A DNA stretch of 7,109 nt from an uncultured Mollicutes bacterium (GTDB lineage: Bacteria; Bacillota_I; Bacilli_A; RFN20; CAG-826): the NCBI GenBank assembly GCA_945935945.1, contig CAMESA010000047.1:1-7109 (forward strand), given 5' to 3'. How positions within the stretch are numbered: position 1 is the stretch's first letter; each line of letters begins with the position of its first letter. This document shows, piece after piece, positions 5,908-7,109 of this stretch. The notes beneath the pieces were generated by a model. It searched no databases. It worked only from the letters and a program-made list of their open reading frames with translations, and was not told where the DNA came from. Both the position numbers and the translations under genes were made by a program.

Positions 5908-7109
5908 TGGAACAAGGAAAATTAGTTGAAAGATTTAACCCAAGTATTGAAAGCGGACTCAGTAACGAGCAAGTCGCTTTAAGAACTGCTTCTAATTTAA
6001 TTAATAAAACAAAAAGAAAAACAAATCAAACCACACTTTCTTTAATTTTGAGAAATGTTTTCTCTCTTTTAAATATAGTTTTATTCATAATTGCAATCTT
6101 TTTAATAATCTTTAATAGATTATCTGACTGCGTATTTTTAGTTATTTTGTGTTTGAACACAACAATGGGCTTATACCAAGACTTGAGTGCAAAAAGAGCT
6201 GTCGATAAATTATCTTTAATTACAAAAACCAAAGTTAAAGTAGTTAGAAATGGAATTGAACAAGACATTGATAGCGAAGAATTAGTTTTAGATGACATAG
6301 TAAAACTCAAAATTAATGACTTAGTTCCTTGCGATCTTGTTGTAATAAGTGGAAAAGCAAATGTAAATGAGTCTTTTTTAACTGGAGAAAGTGATGCAGT
6401 CAAAAAAACTAATAACGACATCTTACTTAGCGGCAGTTATTTAACTAGCGGTGAAGTGATTTGTAGAGTTGAACGAGTTGGAAACGATTGCTATATTGCA
6501 AATATTGAAAATAAAACTAAAGAATTTAAACATCCAAAAACAAAATTAAAAACCGAAATGAATTTAATTTTAGAAGTTCTTTGTATTGTTGCTGGAATCA
6601 CTGGTGGATTACAGACAATAATTTTGCTTGTAAAAAACGCAAGTAATTTAAACGATTTTCAATTTGTTTCAGATGTCATTATTGGACCGATTGGAGGAAG
6701 TTTAATTTCTTTAATTCCAAGTGGAATGTATCTTTTATTTTCAACTACTTTATTAACTGGTGTCGGGGTTTTAGCTAAAAAACGAGTTTTAGTTCATGAT
6801 ATGTATTCTTTAGACACACTTGCTCGAGTCGATACACTTTGCATTGATAAAACTGGAACAATAACTGATGGCACAATGTTAGTTGATAAAATCGAACTTT
6901 TTGATGAAAAAATCGATAAAAATTCAATTTTTGAGATGTTAAAGACGATGGTTCATAACATTGGCGATGACAATTTTACGATAAACGCCTTTAAAAAATA
7001 CTTTCAAAATGATGGAAATTTAGAAATTGAGGAAGTTGTCCATTTCGATTCAGCCAAAAAATATTCCGCAATGAAGTTTAAAAATAATAAAACTATTGCT
7101 TTTGGTGCA
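5907..7109 (+). CDS. P-type cation ATPase (CtpE-like), 3' end outside the window
   Basis: N-terminal 401 residues of a membrane pump that moves a cation using an aspartyl-phosphate intermediate. The frame is open to the last base. An N-terminal segment (GLSNEQVALRT, 17-27) precedes TM1 (about 53-70) and TM2 (73-90). The actuator domain carries VNESFLTGES, with TGES at 159-162. TM3 (about 219-243) and TM4 (about 253-290) lead to the phosphorylation motif DKTGT (314-318, Asp314), followed by the start of the nucleotide-binding domain; the window stops at a GA that probably begins the family's GAPE motif. NTTMGLYQDLSAKRAVDKL (84-102) and LARVDTLCIDKTGTIT resemble mycobacterial CtpE, reported as a calcium transporter, and its Firmicute relatives. 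No heavy-metal-binding domain or CPC motif is present, so it is not a copper/zinc pump. The TM4 ion-site motif reads PSGM (271-274) where CtpE and P2 pumps have PEGL. Ion specificity remains open. Confidence 0.93.
   Translation, partial: MEQGKLVERFNPSIESGLSNEQVALRTASNLINKTKRKTNQTTLSLILRNVFSLLNIVLFIIAIFLIIFNRLSDCVFLVILCLNTTMGLYQDLSAKRAVDKLSLITKTKVKVVRNGIEQDIDSEELVLDDIVKLKINDLVPCDLVVISGKANVNESFLTGESDAVKKTNNDILLSGSYLTSGEVICRVERVGNDCYIANIENKTKEFKHPKTKLKTEMNLILEVLCIVAGITGGLQTIILLVKNASNLNDFQFVSDVIIGPIGGSLISLIPSGMYLLFSTTLLTGVGVLAKKRVLVHDMYSLDTLARVDTLCIDKTGTITDGTMLVDKIELFDEKIDKNSIFEMLKTMVHNIGDDNFTINAFKKYFQNDGNLEIEEVVHFDSAKKYSAMKFKNNKTIAFGA

Noticed and set aside
5652..5915. 87-codon minus-strand frame
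   Set aside because: Antisense to the conserved C-terminal membrane region of the ABC protein, with no ribosome binding site or recognisable protein.
6026..6421. 131-codon frame on the minus strand
   Set aside because: It lies wholly inside the P-type ATPase gene, has low-complexity composition and no initiation signals; the + strand frame carries TGES and DKTGT.
1..7109. Mobile element, CRISPR array, tRNA or attachment site
   Set aside because: No transposase or integrase motifs, spaced direct repeats, cloverleaf sequence or terminal repeats were seen on either strand.

Overview
The window is AT-rich, gene-dense DNA with every gene on the + strand. It suggests a low-GC Gram-positive relative (Bacilli/Mollicutes side, for example an uncultured gut lineage). 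The evidence is strong A/T codon bias (AGA for Arg), Firmicute-style Shine-Dalgarno sites (GAGG, GGAGA, AAGGA), perfect TATAAT boxes and a small SRP RNA. The genetic code is standard: TGG encodes Trp throughout and a TGA ends the first gene, so this is not a UGA=Trp mycoplasma. The taxonomic call is inference, because no phylogenetic marker was aligned.

Layout. Positions 2-1036 hold a divergent GT-B (GT4-like) glycosyltransferase whose start may lie outside the window. Its stop overlaps by four bases the start of serS (1033-2313, seryl-tRNA synthetase). Right after serS, with a -35 region touching its stop codon, is a small SRP RNA gene (about 2348-2428). A second promoter follows three bases after the SRP U-tract and reads tadA (2467-2925, tRNA adenosine deaminase), apparently as a leaderless mRNA. 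A 135-base gap then carries two TATAAT boxes around an AT-rich palindrome. It precedes a two-gene operon: a 948-residue MacB-type ABC protein with ATPase and permease fused (3061-5907), and a P-type cation ATPase (5907-7109) that overlaps it by one base and runs off the right edge at residue 401.

Functionally, the left half is translation and protein-targeting housekeeping (serine charging, membrane-protein targeting, wobble inosine formation) plus one likely envelope-glycosylation gene. The right half is envelope and ion transport. The serS / SRP RNA / tadA grouping recalls the B. subtilis serS...tadA-scr-dnaX neighbourhood, with intervening genes missing and the SRP RNA moved to the other side of tadA.

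No mobile element, CRISPR array, tRNA or rRNA was recognised. No clearly new system is evident. The most interesting points are the compact SRP-RNA/leaderless-tadA arrangement, the ABC + P-type ATPase operon with its palindrome, a P-type ATPase whose TM4 motif reads PSG instead of PEG, and a glycosyltransferase that has lost family hallmarks.
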